Positions 1 through 10,970 of a DNA stretch of 64,000 nucleotides are shown here, piece after piece. How positions within the stretch are numbered: position 1 is the stretch's first letter; each line of letters starts with the position of its first letter. A model generated the notes under the pieces. The model was given only the letters and a program-made list of their open reading frames with translations. It had not been told where the DNA came from and made no database searches. A program made the translations under genes and the position numbers. Source of the stretch: Streptococcus gallinaceus (GTDB lineage: Bacteria; Bacillota; Bacilli; Lactobacillales; Streptococcaceae); contig NZ_JALJXU010000003.1 in NCBI RefSeq assembly GCF_024170225.1, positions 213,764-277,763 of the forward strand. Direction: 5' to 3'.

Positions 1-462
1 CCCAACCTAATCGGTGTACTTGCCAATTCCCCAACAGCACTTGAAACCTATCGTACAGTAGGAGGTATCAATCGTCGTTCTAGCCTGAGTCCAACAGAGC
101 GCGAAGTCGTTCAGATTACAGCTGCAGTGACAAATGGTTGTGGTTTCTGTGTGGCAGGACATACAGCTATCGCGATTAAGCAAATCAAAATGCCAGAGGA
201 TGTCCTGACGGCATTGCGTGAGACGGCACCAATCGAGAGTGATGCTAAGTTGGATACTCTGGCACGATTCACACTGACTGTTATCCACCAAAAAGGACAA
301 GTGGGGCCAACCATCCTATCTGACTTTTTCGAAGCAGGCTACACACAAGAAAATGCCCTGGATGTTGTACTAGGTGTTAGTCTTGCGACTCTTTGTAATT
401 TTGCCAATAATTTGGCTGAAACTCCAATTAATCCTCAATTGCAACCATATACTTTACAATAA
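1..462 (+). CDS. Carboxymuconolactone decarboxylase (AhpD-like) family protein, 5' partial
   Basis: The frame is open from the first base, so the start lies outside the window. The visible 153 residues carry the AhpD/CMD signature: a Cys-Gly-Phe-Cys pair followed by Val-Ala-Gly-His (CGFCVAGH, bases 142-165). In this family these residues form a redox-active dithiol with a proton-relay histidine, giving alkylhydroperoxidase-like activity. The protein is all-helical and probably cytosolic. It lies 51 bp upstream of an acyl-CoA dehydrogenase-like gene on the same strand with a strong ribosome binding site, so the two were probably co-transcribed. The actual substrate cannot be told from sequence. 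Confidence 0.85.
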   Translation, partial: PNLIGVLANSPTALETYRTVGGINRRSSLSPTEREVVQITAAVTNGCGFCVAGHTAIAIKQIKMPEDVLTALRETAPIESDAKLDTLARFTLTVIHQKGQVGPTILSDFFEAGYTQENALDVVLGVSLATLCNFANNLAETPINPQLQPYTLQ

Positions 463-513
463 GATCATTTAGATTGTAACCAAGTCACCCTAGAACAGTA
501 AGGAGGGAAATCA

Positions 514-1586
514 ATGAGCTATTTAACAACAGAGTTTATCGACTGGCTTGACCAGCATGCTGATGCTTTAAACCAAGAATCGGGACCGTTGGCAGACGAG
601 TTGCTTGAAAAAGTCGCTAAACAAGGGCTTTTCAAGATAGGCGTACCAGAAGGATTGGGTGGAAGCGGAGGTTATCCAACGGATGTCATTGATGCTTTGA
701 GTCAACTCGCTCAACATTCTCTAACGGCTGCCTTTATTTCATGGGGACATCGGACCTTTATCGAGAATATCCTTCAGTCTGAAAATTCCTACGGTCGTAC
801 ATACTGGTTGCCCCAGCTCCTAACAGGTCAGTTAGCTGCAGGAACAGGCTTATCTAATGTAGTTAAATTTTTATCAAGCATAGAAGAGCTCAATGTTTCC
901 ATAGTAGAAGAAGCTGGTAAGCTCTACCTACAAGGACGTCTTCCATGGGTGACAAACTTGGGAAATGATCAATTTGTAGCGATTTTCGTCGCAGGATACG
1001 ATGATGGACGCACGCCAATTGTTCTCAGTGTTTCTTCGACAGCTATCGGTTTGAGCCGCTCAAATGATTTAGAATTCGTGTCTCTACAAGGATCGAATAC
1101 GGCATCTCTGATCTTTGATAAGGTTGAGTTAGATCCACAATGGATTGTTTCAGACAATGCGCCAGAATTTTTAGGTTATCAGTTCGGTTTGGCATTGGAT
1201 TGGCTCAGCGTTCATTGGCTGAGACCAAGACCAACTTGACGCGTAGTCGTTCAATTCTTCAGCTTGATTGGGAGCAACAGCAGGAAAATTTAACCACGAT
1301 TCAAGAAAAATTGTACAGCGGTTTGAAGAATGACGATTATTTTATTGATCATCCTCGGGAACTTTTTCAACTTCGTATAGATATTATTGACGTAGTTGTG
1401 GCCAGTTTGTTGCTCGAACTAGAAGCGGGCGGAGGTCGTGGTTACTTTAAACACTCAAATTCATCCTTTATTCGCAGGTGGAATGAAGGTGCCTTTCTAC
1501 CAGTAGTATCTCCAAGCGCAGTTCAGTTGCGACATTTGTTGGCAACAACTGCTTGGAAATTGGAAAATAAAAAGAGTCCTCAGTAG
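514..1586 (+). pseudogene. Acyl-CoA dehydrogenase family protein, frameshifted
   Basis: An excellent Shine-Dalgarno (aaggaggg, about 500-507) precedes the ATG. The first frame (514-1239) gives 241 aa resembling the N-terminal and middle domains of flavin acyl-CoA dehydrogenases or related monooxygenases. It contains a Gly-rich PEGLGGSGG segment near residues 46-54 and an LPWVTN segment in the beta domain. The C-terminal four-helix domain continues in another frame (to 1586): the text GLAQRSLAETKTNL, typical of this domain, appears only after a shift near 1185-1200. Joined, the product would be about 357 aa, close to family length. A frameshift mutation is the simplest explanation, but a sequencing error is possible. 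As read, it encodes no complete enzyme. Confidence 0.75.
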
Positions 1587-1597
1587 GACTCTTTTTA
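1568..1597. terminator. Bidirectional terminator between the acyl-CoA dehydrogenase gene and ldh
   Basis: Perfect 10-bp stem AAAGAGTCCT/AGGACTCTTT with loop CAGT, with T-rich tracts on both sides. It includes the stop of the rightward gene and serves the convergent ldh gene. Confidence 0.85.
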
Positions 1598-1602
1598 TAT
1601 TA

Positions 1603-2696
<1,094 letters not shown>

Positions 2697-2731
2697 TTAT
2701 AGATTCTTATATCGGAAAAATAAGCTGAAAT

Positions 2732-2741
2732 ATGGTATAAT
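2732..2741 (+). promoter_or_regulatory. gyrA extended -10 promoter
   Basis: ATGGTATAAT: a perfect TATAAT (2736-2741) with the TGn extension and no good -35 box. It is followed by an untranslated leader of about 33 nt before the gyrA ATG. Confidence 0.65.
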
Positions 2742-2780
2742 TATATAGATACTTTCTAGTAGAAATGAGGCATTTTTTCA

Positions 2781-5240
2781 ATGCAAGATAAAAATTTAGT
2801 GGATGTAAATCTGACGAGTGAAATGAAGACGAGCTTCATTGACTATGCCATGAGTGTTATCGTGGCACGGGCTCTTCCAGATGTACGTGATGGACTGAAA
2901 CCCGTTCATCGTCGTATTTTGTATGGAATGAATGAACTAGGCATTACACCAGATAAGCCACATAAAAAGTCAGCGCGTATCACCGGTGATGTAATGGGTA
3001 AATACCACCCGCATGGTGATAGTGCAATCTATGAAGCTATGGTCCGTATGGCGCAGTGGTGGAGCTACCGTCACATGTTGGTTGACGGGCACGGTAACTT
3101 CGGTTCTATGGACGGAGATGGTGCGGCCGCACAGCGTTATACAGAAGCTCGTATGAGCAAGATTGCGCTTGAAATGCTGCGTGACATCAATAAAAATACG
3201 GTAAATTTCGCAGATAACTATGATTCGAGTGAGCGTGAGCCAGAAGTACTTCCTGCACGTTTTCCAAATCTTTTGGTTAATGGTACGACAGGGATTGCCG
3301 TTGGGATGGCGACCAATATTCCCCCACATAATCTGGGTGAGACTATTGACGCGGTAACCCTTTTGATGGACAACCCTGAAGCAACAACGCGAGAAATTAT
3401 GGAAGTCCTACCTGGTCCTGACTTCCCGACAGGTGCGCTTGTTATGGGGAAATCTGGTATTCACCGTGCTTATGAAACAGGTAAAGGTTCGATTGTTCTA
3501 CGTGCCAAGACAGAAATTGAAGAATTTGGAAATGGTCGTGAGCGTATCGTTGTAACAGAGTTTCCTTATATGGTCAATAAGAGCAAGGTCCTAGAGCACA
3601 TCGTTCGTTTGGCCCAGGAAAAACGGATTGAAGGCGTAACGGCAGTTCGTGATGAATCCAACCGTGAAGGTGTTCGATTTGTCATTGAAGTTCGTCGAGA
3701 TGCATCTGCTAACGTTATTTTGAATAATCTGTTCAAATTGACACAATTGCAAACGAACTTTAGTTTCAACATGTTGGCCATTCAAGGTGGAATACCGAAA
3801 ATTTTGTCTGTTCGACAAATTTTGGCAGCTTATATTGACCACCAAAAAGAGGTTGTTACTCGTCGTACACAATTTGACAAGGATAAAGCAGAGAGCCGTG
3901 CTCATATTTTAGCAGGTTTGCTGATTGCCTTGGATCATATCGAAGAAGTCATTCGTGTCATTCGTGATTCGGAGACTGACGCGATTGCTCAGGCTGAATT
4001 GATGAAGCGCTTCGACTTGTCTGAGCGACAAAGTCAAGCTATCCTAGACATGCGTCTGCGTCGTTTAACAGGATTGGAGCGCGATAAAATTCAGTCAGAA
4101 TACGATGACTTGTTGGCTCTGATTGCCGACTTGGCAGATATTTTGGCTAAGCCAGAACGCGTGGTGCAAATCGTAAAAGATGAACTAGGCGAAGTCAAAC
4201 GTAAATACGCTGATGCTCGTCGAACAGAACTCATGGTCGGAGAAGTTCTTTCTCTTGAAGATGAAGATTTGATCGAGGAAACAGACGTCTTGATTACCTT
4301 GTCAAACAAAGGCTACATTAAGCGTTTGGCCCAAGATGAATTCCATGCCCAAAAACGTGGTGGCCGTGGTGTCCAAGGAACAGGGGTTAAAGATGATGAC
4401 TTCGTTCGAGAACTGGTCTCAACCAGTACCCATGATCGTCTGCTCTTCTTTACCAATAAAGGGCGAGTTTACCGCTTGAAAGGCTATGAAATTCCAGAGT
4501 ATGGACGGACAGCCAAGGGCTTGCCAGTCGTTAACCTCCTCAAATTAGACGAGGGTGAAACCATCCAGACCATCATCAATGTCACAAAAGACCAAGAAAA
4601 CGACCATTATCTCTTCTTTGCGACGCGTCAAGGTTTGGTCAAACGAACAAGTGTGTCGGAATTTGGCAATATCCGTCAAAATGGACTCAAGGCCTTAAAT
4701 CTGAAAGATGAAGATGAGTTGATTAATGTCTTCTTGACAGACGGTCAAACAGATGTCATCATGGGAACGAAATCAGGTTATTCTGTCCGATTCAATGAAT
4801 CTGTCGTCCGAAACATGGGACGCTCAGCAACAGGTGTTCGCGGTGTCAACCTTCGTGACGGCGATGTGCTCGTTGGTGCAACAACCATTACCGATGAGCA
4901 GGAAGTCTTAGTCATTACCGAAAAGGGATTTGGTAAACGGACGCCAGCCACTGAATACCCAACAAAAGGGCGTGGTGGTAAAGGAATTAAGACCCTGAAT
5001 GTGGCAGAGAAAAACGGTCCGCTTGCAGGTTTGACAACAGTTTCTGGTGATGAAGACATCATGGTCATCACAGATACAGGTGTTATTATCCGTACAGGCG
5101 TAGCCAATATTTCCCAAACAGGTCGCTCAACAATGGGTGTCAAGGTTATGCGTCTCAACGATGAAGCTAAAATTGTTACATTTGCATTGGTTGATGCTGC
5201 TGATGATAAAGAAGAAGTAGTTGAGGGCGAGAATGTCTAG
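2781..5240 (+). CDS. gyrA: DNA gyrase subunit A
   Basis: Breakage-reunion subunit of DNA gyrase, which introduces negative supercoils with GyrB. The 819-aa product is full length. The catalytic tyrosine is Tyr120 ([10 protein letters not shown]). The quinolone-resistance region reads [12 protein letters not shown], giving Ser81 and Glu85, the residues usually altered in resistant streptococci, so this copy looks quinolone-sensitive. The C-terminal domain has the GyrA box [10 protein letters not shown] (about residues 524-533), which separates it from ParC, and several beta-pinwheel repeats. The last codons overlap the start of the sortase gene, implying translational coupling. Transcribed from an extended -10 promoter divergent from ldh. 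Confidence 0.98.
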   Translation: MQDKNLVDVNLTSEMKTSFIDYAMSVIVARALPDVRDGLKPVHRRILYGMNELGITPDKPHKKSARITGDVMGKYHPHGDSAIYEAMVRMAQWWSYRHMLVDGHGNFGSMDGDGAAAQRYTEARMSKIALEMLRDINKNTVNFADNYDSSEREPEVLPARFPNLLVNGTTGIAVGMATNIPPHNLGETIDAVTLLMDNPEATTREIMEVLPGPDFPTGALVMGKSGIHRAYETGKGSIVLRAKTEIEEFGNGRERIVVTEFPYMVNKSKVLEHIVRLAQEKRIEGVTAVRDESNREGVRFVIEVRRDASANVILNNLFKLTQLQTNFSFNMLAIQGGIPKILSVRQILAAYIDHQKEVVTRRTQFDKDKAESRAHILAGLLIALDHIEEVIRVIRDSETDAIAQAELMKRFDLSERQSQAILDMRLRRLTGLERDKIQSEYDDLLALIADLADILAKPERVVQIVKDELGEVKRKYADARRTELMVGEVLSLEDEDLIEETDVLITLSNKGYIKRLAQDEFHAQKRGGRGVQGTGVKDDDFVRELVSTSTHDRLLFFTNKGRVYRLKGYEIPEYGRTAKGLPVVNLLKLDEGETIQTIINVTKDQENDHYLFFATRQGLVKRTSVSEFGNIRQNGLKALNLKDEDELINVFLTDGQTDVIMGTKSGYSVRFNESVVRNMGRSATGVRGVNLRDGDVLVGATTITDEQEVLVITEKGFGKRTPATEYPTKGRGGKGIKTLNVAEKNGPLAGLTTVSGDEDIMVITDTGVIIRTGVANISQTGRSTMGVKVMRLNDEAKIVTFALVDAADDKEEVVEGENV

Positions 5241-5976
5241 ACGAAAAAAAACAACTAAAAAACCAGTAAGTTTCTGGCGTATCTTAGTCTTTACTTTGTT
5301 GTTATTGATTTCACTGGTATTGATTTTCAATTCCTCTATCCGCAATATGATCATTGCCAATAATACCAATCGTTATCAGATTTCCAAAGTTACAAAGAAG
5401 GAAATTAAAAAGAATCAAACGGCTAAAACTACCTTTGATTTCGATCAGGTTGAATCAATTTCAACCGAAAAGGTTCTCCAAGCACAGTGGGATGCCCAAC
5501 AATTACCTGTTATCGGTGGAATTGCTATTCCGGATTTGAAAATCAACTTACCTATTTTCAAAGGACTATCAAATACTGCTCTCATGTATGGCGCAGGTAC
5601 CATGAAGGAAGATCAAAAGATGGGCGAAGGCAACTATTCGCTTGCTAGTCACCATATCTTTGGAATTGCAGGAGCTAGTGACACACTCTTTTCTCCTCTG
5701 GAAAAAGCCAAAAATGGGATGAAAATTTATGTGACGGACAAGGAAACTATCTACGTCTACACTATTACTACCGTTGAAACTGTTGCTCCAGATCGTGTGG
5801 ATGTCATCAATGATATCTTAGGGCAAAAAACAATCACTTTGGTCACTTGTGAAGATTTGGATGCAACCATGCGTACGATTGTCCAAGGTGAGCTGACAGA
5901 AACCATTTCTTACAAAGATGCAGATTCTGCTACCTTGAAACATTTTGAGCAATCGTATAATCAAGTTCAATTATAA
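5233..5976 (+). CDS. srtA: Class A sortase
   Basis: Membrane-anchored transpeptidase that cleaves LPxTG-type signals and links surface proteins to the cell wall. The frame can begin at TTG 5221, but ATG 5233 is preferred: it overlaps the gyrA stop, has GAGGG upstream, and gives 247 aa, the usual streptococcal length. A single transmembrane anchor spans about residues 14-33 after a basic N-terminus. Catalytic residues are His140/His141 (ASHHIFG), Cys206 (TLVTCEDLD) and Arg214. The gene lies directly after gyrA, as in other streptococci, and ends in a strong terminator. No accessory-pilin context, so this is the housekeeping sortase. Confidence 0.95.
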   Translation: MSRRKKTTKKPVSFWRILVFTLLLLISLVLIFNSSIRNMIIANNTNRYQISKVTKKEIKKNQTAKTTFDFDQVESISTEKVLQAQWDAQQLPVIGGIAIPDLKINLPIFKGLSNTALMYGAGTMKEDQKMGEGNYSLASHHIFGIAGASDTLFSPLEKAKNGMKIYVTDKETIYVYTITTVETVAPDRVDVINDILGQKTITLVTCEDLDATMRTIVQGELTETISYKDADSATLKHFEQSYNQVQL

Positions 5977-6007
5977 AAAACTGAGGTCATTTGACTTCAG
6001 TTTTTTT
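5977..6007 (+). terminator. gyrA-srtA terminator
   Basis: Stem AAACTGAGGTCA/TGACTTCAGTTT (one G-T pair) followed by seven T. The T-run flows directly into the candidate cin-box of radC. Confidence 0.9.
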
Positions 6008-6013
6008 CGAATA
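6006..6013 (+). promoter_or_regulatory. Candidate ComX (cin) box upstream of radC
   Basis: TTCGAATA, one mismatch to the streptococcal late-competence box TACGAATA, preceded by seven T. It lies 20 bp before the radC ATG. The identical 14-mer TTTTTTTCGAATAG occurs upstream of dprA at 56.4 kb. Confidence 0.65.
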
Positions 6014-6032
6014 GATAAGTAAGGAGGATAGC

Positions 6033-6713
6033 ATGTATCAAATTTCATTTAAAGAAGAAGCGTTGCAACCGAGAGAGCGTCTGGTAGAAGTAGGAGCTGA
6101 TAAATTGAGCAATCAGGAATTATTGGCTATTTTCATTCGAACTGGAACGAAAAAAGAACCTGTTTCGGTTGTTTCCAATCAATTATTGTCCAAATTAGAG
6201 AGTCTATCTTCATTAGCAGACTTGTCGCTGGAAGAATTACAGCAAATAACGGGCATTGGTCGAGTCAAGGCTATTGAGATAAAAGCCATGATTGAACTGG
6301 GCAAACGGATTAACAAGTCAGAGCTTGCGCAACGAGAGCAGATTTTAGGGAGTGAGAAACTGGGGCTCAAGATGATTCAGGAAATAGGGATGAAAAAACA
6401 GGAACATCTCGTCGCACTCTACCTTAATACTCAAAATAAAATCATTTCCCAGCGGACGATTTTTATCGGTAGCGTGAATCGGAGTATCGCAGAGCCGAGG
6501 GAGATTTTACATTATGCAGTCAAGTGCATGGCGACGTCCATTATTATCATCCACAATCATCCGTCTGGCTCTGTCTTGCCTAGCAAAAACGATATGCTCT
6601 TTACGGACAAACTAAAAGAGTCCTGCGACATGATAGGACTCGTTTTACTGGATCATTTGATTGTGGGGCAAGATGATTATTATAGTTTTCGTGAAGAAAG
6701 TGAATTTTCTTAG
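6033..6713 (+). CDS. radC: RadC family (JAB/MPN domain) protein
   Basis: 226 aa, full length. A helix-hairpin-helix region lies near residues 72-80 (ITGIGRVKA), and a C-terminal JAMM metal-binding motif reads HNHPSG at 174-179 with Asp187. In streptococci radC belongs to the late-competence (ComX) regulon although its repair role is unproven; metalloprotease or nuclease activity is debated. A good ribosome binding site (aaggagg) precedes the ATG. The only promoter-like signal is a cin-box merged with the terminator T-tract of the preceding gene. It is convergent with, and overlaps by 4 bp, the amidotransferase gene on the other strand. Confidence 0.93.
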   Translation: MYQISFKEEALQPRERLVEVGADKLSNQELLAIFIRTGTKKEPVSVVSNQLLSKLESLSSLADLSLEELQQITGIGRVKAIEIKAMIELGKRINKSELAQREQILGSEKLGLKMIQEIGMKKQEHLVALYLNTQNKIISQRTIFIGSVNRSIAEPREILHYAVKCMATSIIIIHNHPSGSVLPSKNDMLFTDKLKESCDMIGLVLLDHLIVGQDDYYSFREESEFS

Positions 6714-7414
6714 AATTCTTGCACAAAATAATCAAATAAGGCTTGGTTCTGTGGAGAAGATTTCCAGAGGAGCTCAGGATGCCATTGGACTCCCAAAAAT
6801 CGGCTACCGTCTGTTGTTTCGACCGCTTCGATAATGCCATCTTGGCTAGAAGTCGCAACAACCTTTAAATTACTGGCCAAGTCTTTGATAGATTGATGGT
6901 GGAAAGAGTTGATAAAAGTGGATTTTCCAAAAAATTTAGCAAAGAGGCTGTCTTCAGCAATGTCAATAGAATGATGAGGCACATGAGCTAGGCTTTCTTG
7001 CCAGTGCTGAGGGATATCTTGGTGAAGTGTCCCTCCCATAGCCACATTAAAGAGCTGCAGACCGCGACAGATGGCTAAAATTGGTTTTCCTTGCAATCTA
7101 GCTTCCTTTATCAAGGCTAGTTCAAATAAATCTCTTTCCAGCAAGTAATCATCGCTCACAATTGTTTGCTCTTCTTGGTAGAACTGAGGAAGAACATTTT
7201 GCCCACCAGTTAGGATTAATTTATCAATCATGGAAATGTAGCTTGCAGCATAAGCTGGGTCAGCTATCGGCATGATAATGGGAAGGCCACCAGCTTGTCG
7301 CACAGCTTCAGGAAATCCTGTAGCTGCATAAGACATCCGTGGAGATACGGTATCTGTTTGGTCAAAAAATTGATTGCCTGTAATTCCGATAATGTGTTGT
7401 ATCTGTTGTATCAT
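6710..7414 (-). CDS. Gamma-glutamyl-gamma-aminobutyrate hydrolase family (class I glutamine amidotransferase-like) protein
   Basis: 234-aa peptidase C26/PuuD-like protein. The triad is visible: Cys116 in AICRGLQ, His212 and Glu214 in QWHPE. Family members hydrolyse gamma-glutamyl amides such as gamma-glutamyl-GABA or act on glutamate-containing cell-wall or folate metabolites; the true substrate here is not known. Stand-alone, without a synthetase partner domain. It starts 4 bp downstream of rex and is probably co-transcribed with it, an arrangement I recall from pneumococcus. Confidence 0.85.
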   Translation of the reverse strand: MIQQIQHIIGITGNQFFDQTDTVSPRMSYAATGFPEAVRQAGGLPIIMPIADPAYAASYISMIDKLILTGGQNVLPQFYQEEQTIVSDDYLLERDLFELALIKEARLQGKPILAICRGLQLFNVAMGGTLHQDIPQHWQESLAHVPHHSIDIAEDSLFAKFFGKSTFINSFHHQSIKDLASNLKVVATSSQDGIIEAVETTDGSRFLGVQWHPELLWKSSPQNQALFDYFVQEF

Positions 7415-7418
7415 AGAA

Positions 7419-8072
7419 CTAATTTTTCCGCATGAAGTAGAGTAGTGTTTGCAATTCGCTCGTCAAGTCAACATACTGAACAACCACGTCTTTTGGTACG
7501 GTAAGATTGACTGGGGAGAAGCTAAGAATCCCTTTCACACCTGCCTCAACTAGGACATCAGTGACTTCTTGAGCTTTTGAGCTTGGAACAGTTAAAATAG
7601 CTGTTTTGGAATTTGCTTCTGCAATACGGTCTCGAAGCTCAGAAATGGCGTAGATTGGAACATTTTCATCGCTGCTTCCGATGGCAGGATGCCCATCTGC
7701 TTCAAAGGCCATCACAATTTTCATTTTATTGCGTTCATGAAAGCGGTAGTGAAGGAGTGCGCGTCCCATGTTTCCGACTCCGACAAGCATCACATTTGTA
7801 ATGGAATTATCATTCAAGATATCCGCGAAGAAGTCCATTAATTTCTTAACATCGTATCCAAACCCGCGTCGACCTAGCTCGCCAAAATAGGAAAAATCTC
7901 GGCGGACTGTTGCAGAGTCAATTCCGATAGCTTCTGCAATTTCTTTTGAGCTCGCTTTCTCAATATTTTCGCGGTGGAATCGTTTGAAAATCCGGTAATA
8001 CAATGAGAGGCGTTTAGCTGTTGCACGTGGAATAGCGGTTTCTTTTCCATTTTTCACAATCTTTTTCTCCAT
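7419..8072 (-). CDS. rex: Redox-sensing transcriptional repressor Rex
   Basis: Dimeric repressor that senses the NADH/NAD+ ratio and controls fermentation genes. 217 aa with an N-terminal winged helix (residues about 15-75; [25 protein letters not shown] is the Rex hallmark) and a Rossmann fold starting at [13 protein letters not shown]. The start is uncertain: ATG 8072 has almost no leader and no Shine-Dalgarno, whereas a GTG five codons later has GGAG about 9 nt upstream and gives an N-terminus like that of the pneumococcal protein. A Rex-like operator overlaps the promoter, suggesting autoregulation. Confidence 0.95.
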   Translation of the reverse strand: MEKKIVKNGKETAIPRATAKRLSLYYRIFKRFHRENIEKASSKEIAEAIGIDSATVRRDFSYFGELGRRGFGYDVKKLMDFFADILNDNSITNVMLVGVGNMGRALLHYRFHERNKMKIVMAFEADGHPAIGSSDENVPIYAISELRDRIAEANSKTAILTVPSSKAQEVTDVLVEAGVKGILSFSPVNLTVPKDVVVQYVDLTSELQTLLYFMRKN

Positions 8073-8089
8073 TCAGCATTTTATACTTT

Positions 8090-8121
8090 ATTTTAAAACA
8101 TGTTTGTGAAAATTGCAACAA
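8090..8121 (-). promoter_or_regulatory. rex promoter overlapped by a Rex-box-like site
   Basis: On the minus strand TTGCAA (8118-8113), 17-nt spacer, TAAAAT (8095-8090). The + strand at 8104-8121 reads TTGTGAAAATTGCAACAA, an imperfect version of the Rex operator (TTGTGAA inverted repeat), covering the -35 box and part of the spacer. Confidence 0.5.
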
Positions 8122-8132
8122 TAAGAGTTCGA

Positions 8133-8164
8133 AAAAACCAAGTCACTATAATGACTTGGTTTTT
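8133..8164. terminator. Terminator at the end of the cysteine desulfurase operon
   Basis: Perfect stem AAAACCAAGTCA/TGACTTGGTTTT with loop CTATAA. It directly follows the stop of the leftward 71-aa gene and separates that operon from rex. Confidence 0.85.
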
Positions 8165-8165
8165 C

Positions 8166-8381
8166 TTAGTTATTTTTGGGATCAATCGCTTGCAAAAAGT
8201 GATACAAATCACCGATTAAACCACTGTATCCAAGGTCTTTTCCGTCTTGTGTTAAGCTCAATACTTTGAGATGGTCAGGAACAGTGACACAGCCCGAAAA
8301 AGCTAGTAGAATGTCATCAAAATGTTCATAAGTTTGAATACGCTCTTGTTTGTAAGAGTCAATATAACGAAGTTCAATCAT
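8166..8381 (-). CDS. Small conserved streptococcal protein (DUF4649-like)
   Basis: 71 aa, acidic and soluble, with no signal or membrane segment. It resembles the short DUF4649 family kept in streptococci next to the cysteine desulfurase and the DUF1831 protein. It begins 2 bp after the DUF1831 gene, so the three form one transcript ending in a strong terminator. Function unknown; operon position suggests a link to sulfur transfer, which is inference only. Confidence 0.65.
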   Translation of the reverse strand: MIELRYIDSYKQERIQTYEHFDDILLAFSGCVTVPDHLKVLSLTQDGKDLGYSGLIGDLYHFLQAIDPKNN

Positions 8382-8383
8382 AT

Positions 8384-8728
8384 TTATGCCTTCTTTGTGA
8401 AAATATCACGGTCAATTAGACTGTCCATTAGGAAGTAGAATTTCTCTTGAATAACCTTGTTTGAGCCTTCTTTAAAGATGTTTACCAGTTTCAAACCTGA
8501 TTTGTCAGTGATATTGATTTTAAAACTTGATAAATCTTTGTTAAGGATAATTTTTAAGAGGAATCCTTGATTTGAATTTGGAACTTCTTCTAGCATACGA
8601 GTTAGCTGGAAATTTCCCACAGCTGTTTGCTCGAAGGTGTTATCACGCAAAGTGTATTTTTTAATAGACGGGCTAATTTCATAAGTGAAGTCACAATCTT
8701 TAAGAGTGACTGATTTTTCAAATGCCAT
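8384..8728 (-). CDS. DUF1831 family protein (cysteine desulfurase-associated)
   Basis: 114 aa from ATG 8728, chosen because TTGGAGG lies 8 nt upstream; an in-frame TTG at 8743 would overlap that ribosome binding site. The sequence begins MAFEKSVTLKDCDFTYEISP and matches the DUF1831 family of Lactobacillales, which is almost always encoded directly after a NifS-like cysteine desulfurase. It overlaps the desulfurase gene by 11 bp, so translation is coupled. The role is unknown; a partner or acceptor for sulfur transfer is plausible. Confidence 0.75.
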   Translation of the reverse strand: MAFEKSVTLKDCDFTYEISPSIKKYTLRDNTFEQTAVGNFQLTRMLEEVPNSNQGFLLKIILNKDLSSFKINITDKSGLKLVNIFKEGSNKVIQEKFYFLMDSLIDRDIFTKKA

Positions 8729-9848
8729 TATCTTGGCCTCCAATCATTTCTTTTAAGGTCTGAATGACAATATCCAGTTCTTTTTTGGTGTTTTGCTCCG
8801 AGAAGCTAAAGCGAAGGGACTCTGTTAGACGGTGAGAATCAGGTCCGTAAAGAGCAGTCAGTACGTGGCTTTTTTCAATGACGCCAGCTGTACAAGCAGA
8901 TCCGCTGGAAACAGCAATGCCAGCTAAATCCAAACGCATCAGTAATTGTTCATTTAGTTGTCCAGGAAATCCCATGTTGAGAACATATGGAAGCGTGTTG
9001 GCGGATTCATTAACAAAGAAATCTAAATTGTCTAATCCATCAAGCAGGTAGGATTTTAATTGACGGACAGTTTCGTAAAATTCTTCTTGGTGTTGCAACT
9101 GTTCATTCAGCGCAGCAGCCATAGCTGTAATTCCTGCTAGGTTTTCCGTACCAGCTCGGTGGTGACTTTCCTGCTTACCGCCATGAATCAAGGAGTCAAA
9201 GTTTGGGATTCTACTGTAGAGAAATCCTTGACCTTTTGGTCCGTGAAATTTATGGGCAGAAGCAGAAAGGAAGTCAATACCTAATTCCTCAGGATAAATC
9301 GGGATCTTTCCAATTGCTTGTACTGCATCAACGTGGAAAACGGCTTGATGGTCAGCTAAGACTTGGCCGATTTCTTTAATTGGAAGAATCATGCCTGTCT
9401 CGTTGTTAGCAAACATGGTACTGACAAGAATGGTGTCTGGTCGTAAGGCATCAGCGATTTGCTGAGCAGTTATTTCCTGATCAATCGGGTTGATATAGGT
9501 GACTTCAAACCCAAATCGTTTCTCCAAATAGTCCATGACATGAAGAACGGCATGGTGTTCAATTGCAGTTGTAATTAGGTGTTTTCCCCTGTCTTGATTG
9601 GCAAGGGCGTAGCCTTGGATAGCCAGTGTATCGGCCTCAGAGCCGCCAGATGTAAAAATAATATTGTCCGGCTTTGTTTTTAGCGAGTTTGCAATACTGT
9701 AACGTGCCTCGCGCAGCACTTTATTAGCAGCTCGACCAAAAGCGTGGATGCTAGACGGATTTCCAAAGATTTCCTGAGAAGTCTGCATTAAAGCATCAAG
9801 CGCAACTGTTGAAAGTGGAGTTGTTGCAGCATTATCCAAGTAGATCAA
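8718..9848 (-). CDS. Cysteine desulfurase (NifS/IscS-like, PLP-dependent)
   Basis: 376 aa. Converts L-cysteine to alanine and passes the persulfide to acceptors for tRNA thiolation or Fe-S assembly. Pyridoxal-phosphate lysine is Lys200 in SAHKFHGPKG; the active cysteine is Cys319 in SSGSACTAG; the PLP-ring histidine is in EHHAV (98-99). It is a class I enzyme of the streptococcal type that sits downstream of prs. The gap to prs is 11 bp, so prs, this gene, DUF1831 and DUF4649 are probably one transcript. No ThiI or MnmA gene is adjacent, so the acceptor is not shown. Confidence 0.93.
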   Translation of the reverse strand: MIYLDNAATTPLSTVALDALMQTSQEIFGNPSSIHAFGRAANKVLREARYSIANSLKTKPDNIIFTSGGSEADTLAIQGYALANQDRGKHLITTAIEHHAVLHVMDYLEKRFGFEVTYINPIDQEITAQQIADALRPDTILVSTMFANNETGMILPIKEIGQVLADHQAVFHVDAVQAIGKIPIYPEELGIDFLSASAHKFHGPKGQGFLYSRIPNFDSLIHGGKQESHHRAGTENLAGITAMAAALNEQLQHQEEFYETVRQLKSYLLDGLDNLDFFVNESANTLPYVLNMGFPGQLNEQLLMRLDLAGIAVSSGSACTAGVIEKSHVLTALYGPDSHRLTESLRFSFSEQNTKKELDIVIQTLKEMIGGQDNGI

Positions 9849-9859
9849 TGACTGACCTC

Positions 9860-10837
9860 CTATTGTTTTTTCTTTTCTTTCTGGAAGCTAAAGAGTGGAC
9901 TAACTGGACGACGTTCGTGGATGCGGAGTAGTGCATCAGCGATGAGCTCGCTAGCAGTCAGATAAGCAATATTTTTTGGCATCACTTCTTGTTTAGCAAC
10001 AGAATCAGTTACCAAAATTTCTTTAATCGGAGCAGCATCAAGTAATTCAACTGCATTTCCTGCAAAGAGACCGTGGCTGGCAACGGCATAAATCTCAGTT
10101 GCACCATCACGCTCAACAATTTTAGCAGCTTCTGAGAATGTTTTACCTGTATTGAGGATGTCGTCAATCAAGATTGCTTTTTTACCAGCGACATCACCGA
10201 TGATATAGCCTTCTGCTCGGTCGGCGTCATCTTGTGGGTAATCAATGATAGCGATTGGTGCATCCAAGTACTCTGCCAAGCTACGGGCACGTTTGATACC
10301 TGAATTTTTAGGGCTAACAATTACGACATCTGAACCTGTCAAACCTTTTTTAGTATAGTGCTCAGCAAAGAGTGGAACAGTATAGAGGTTATCAACCGGA
10401 ATATCGAAGAACCCTTGAACTTGGACCGCATGGAGGTCAAGGGTTACAACGCGGTCAACTCCAGCTTTCACCAACATATTGGCAACTAATTTTGCTGTGA
10501 TTGGTTCGCGAGGAGCAGCCGTACGGTCTTGGCGAGCGTAGCCGAAATAAGGCATGACGACTGTAACTGAGTTTGCACTGGCACGAACACAAGCGTCAAC
10601 CATGATGAGTACTTCCCAAAGGTGGTTATTCACTGGGTAGCTAGTTGACTGGATAATGTAAACATCAACACCACGAACACTTTCTTCGATATTGATTTGA
10701 ATTTCTCCGTCTGAAAATTGACGAGAAGACATTTTTCCGATAGGGATACCAGAAACTTCTGAGATTTTTTCAGCAATTTCCTTATTTCCATTTAAAGCGA
10801 ACAATTTGATTTGTTTATCGCCGTAGGGTTGTACCAT
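9860..10837 (-). CDS. prs: Ribose-phosphate pyrophosphokinase
   Basis: Makes PRPP from ribose 5-phosphate and ATP for purine, pyrimidine, histidine and NAD synthesis. 325 aa with the classic class I motifs: [18 protein letters not shown] near residues 39-56, the ATP-binding region GYARQDR, the PRPP-binding loop in [13 protein letters not shown] (about 215-227), and the flexible [13 protein letters not shown] segment. The ATG is preceded by AAGGAG at slightly long spacing. The leader has a perfect 7-bp hairpin. It probably leads the operon with the cysteine desulfurase. Confidence 0.96.
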   Translation of the reverse strand: MVQPYGDKQIKLFALNGNKEIAEKISEVSGIPIGKMSSRQFSDGEIQINIEESVRGVDVYIIQSTSYPVNNHLWEVLIMVDACVRASANSVTVVMPYFGYARQDRTAAPREPITAKLVANMLVKAGVDRVVTLDLHAVQVQGFFDIPVDNLYTVPLFAEHYTKKGLTGSDVVIVSPKNSGIKRARSLAEYLDAPIAIIDYPQDDADRAEGYIIGDVAGKKAILIDDILNTGKTFSEAAKIVERDGATEIYAVASHGLFAGNAVELLDAAPIKEILVTDSVAKQEVMPKNIAYLTASELIADALLRIHERRPVSPLFSFQKEKKKQ

Positions 10838-10864
10838 GACAAAATAACTCCTTCATTCTATGAG

Positions 10865-10882
10865 GTGGTCTAGCAGACCACA
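10865..10882 (-). promoter_or_regulatory. Hairpin in the prs leader
   Basis: Perfect inverted repeat GTGGTCT-GCT-AGACCAC between two TGGTAAAAT promoter-like boxes (upstream) and the prs ribosome binding site. It lacks a T-run on the coding strand, so it is more likely a leader stem than a terminator. Confidence 0.4.
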
Positions 10883-10935
10883 CATTTTTCCAATAGTCCT
10901 ATTTTACCAAATTTTACCATATTTTTCATGTTTGA

Positions 10936-10970
10936 AAAATAAAAATCAGCCTATTTGACTGATTTTTTTT
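10936..10970 (-). terminator. Terminator overlapping the CYTH gene stop
   Basis: On the minus strand AAAATCAG-loop-CTGATTTT followed by a T-rich tract. The stop codon of the CYTH gene lies in the loop. Confidence 0.75.

Noticed and set aside
4778..5158. 126-aa minus-strand frame inside gyrA
   Set aside because: Mirror of gyrA codons; low-complexity Ser/Pro/Thr composition typical of antisense reading.
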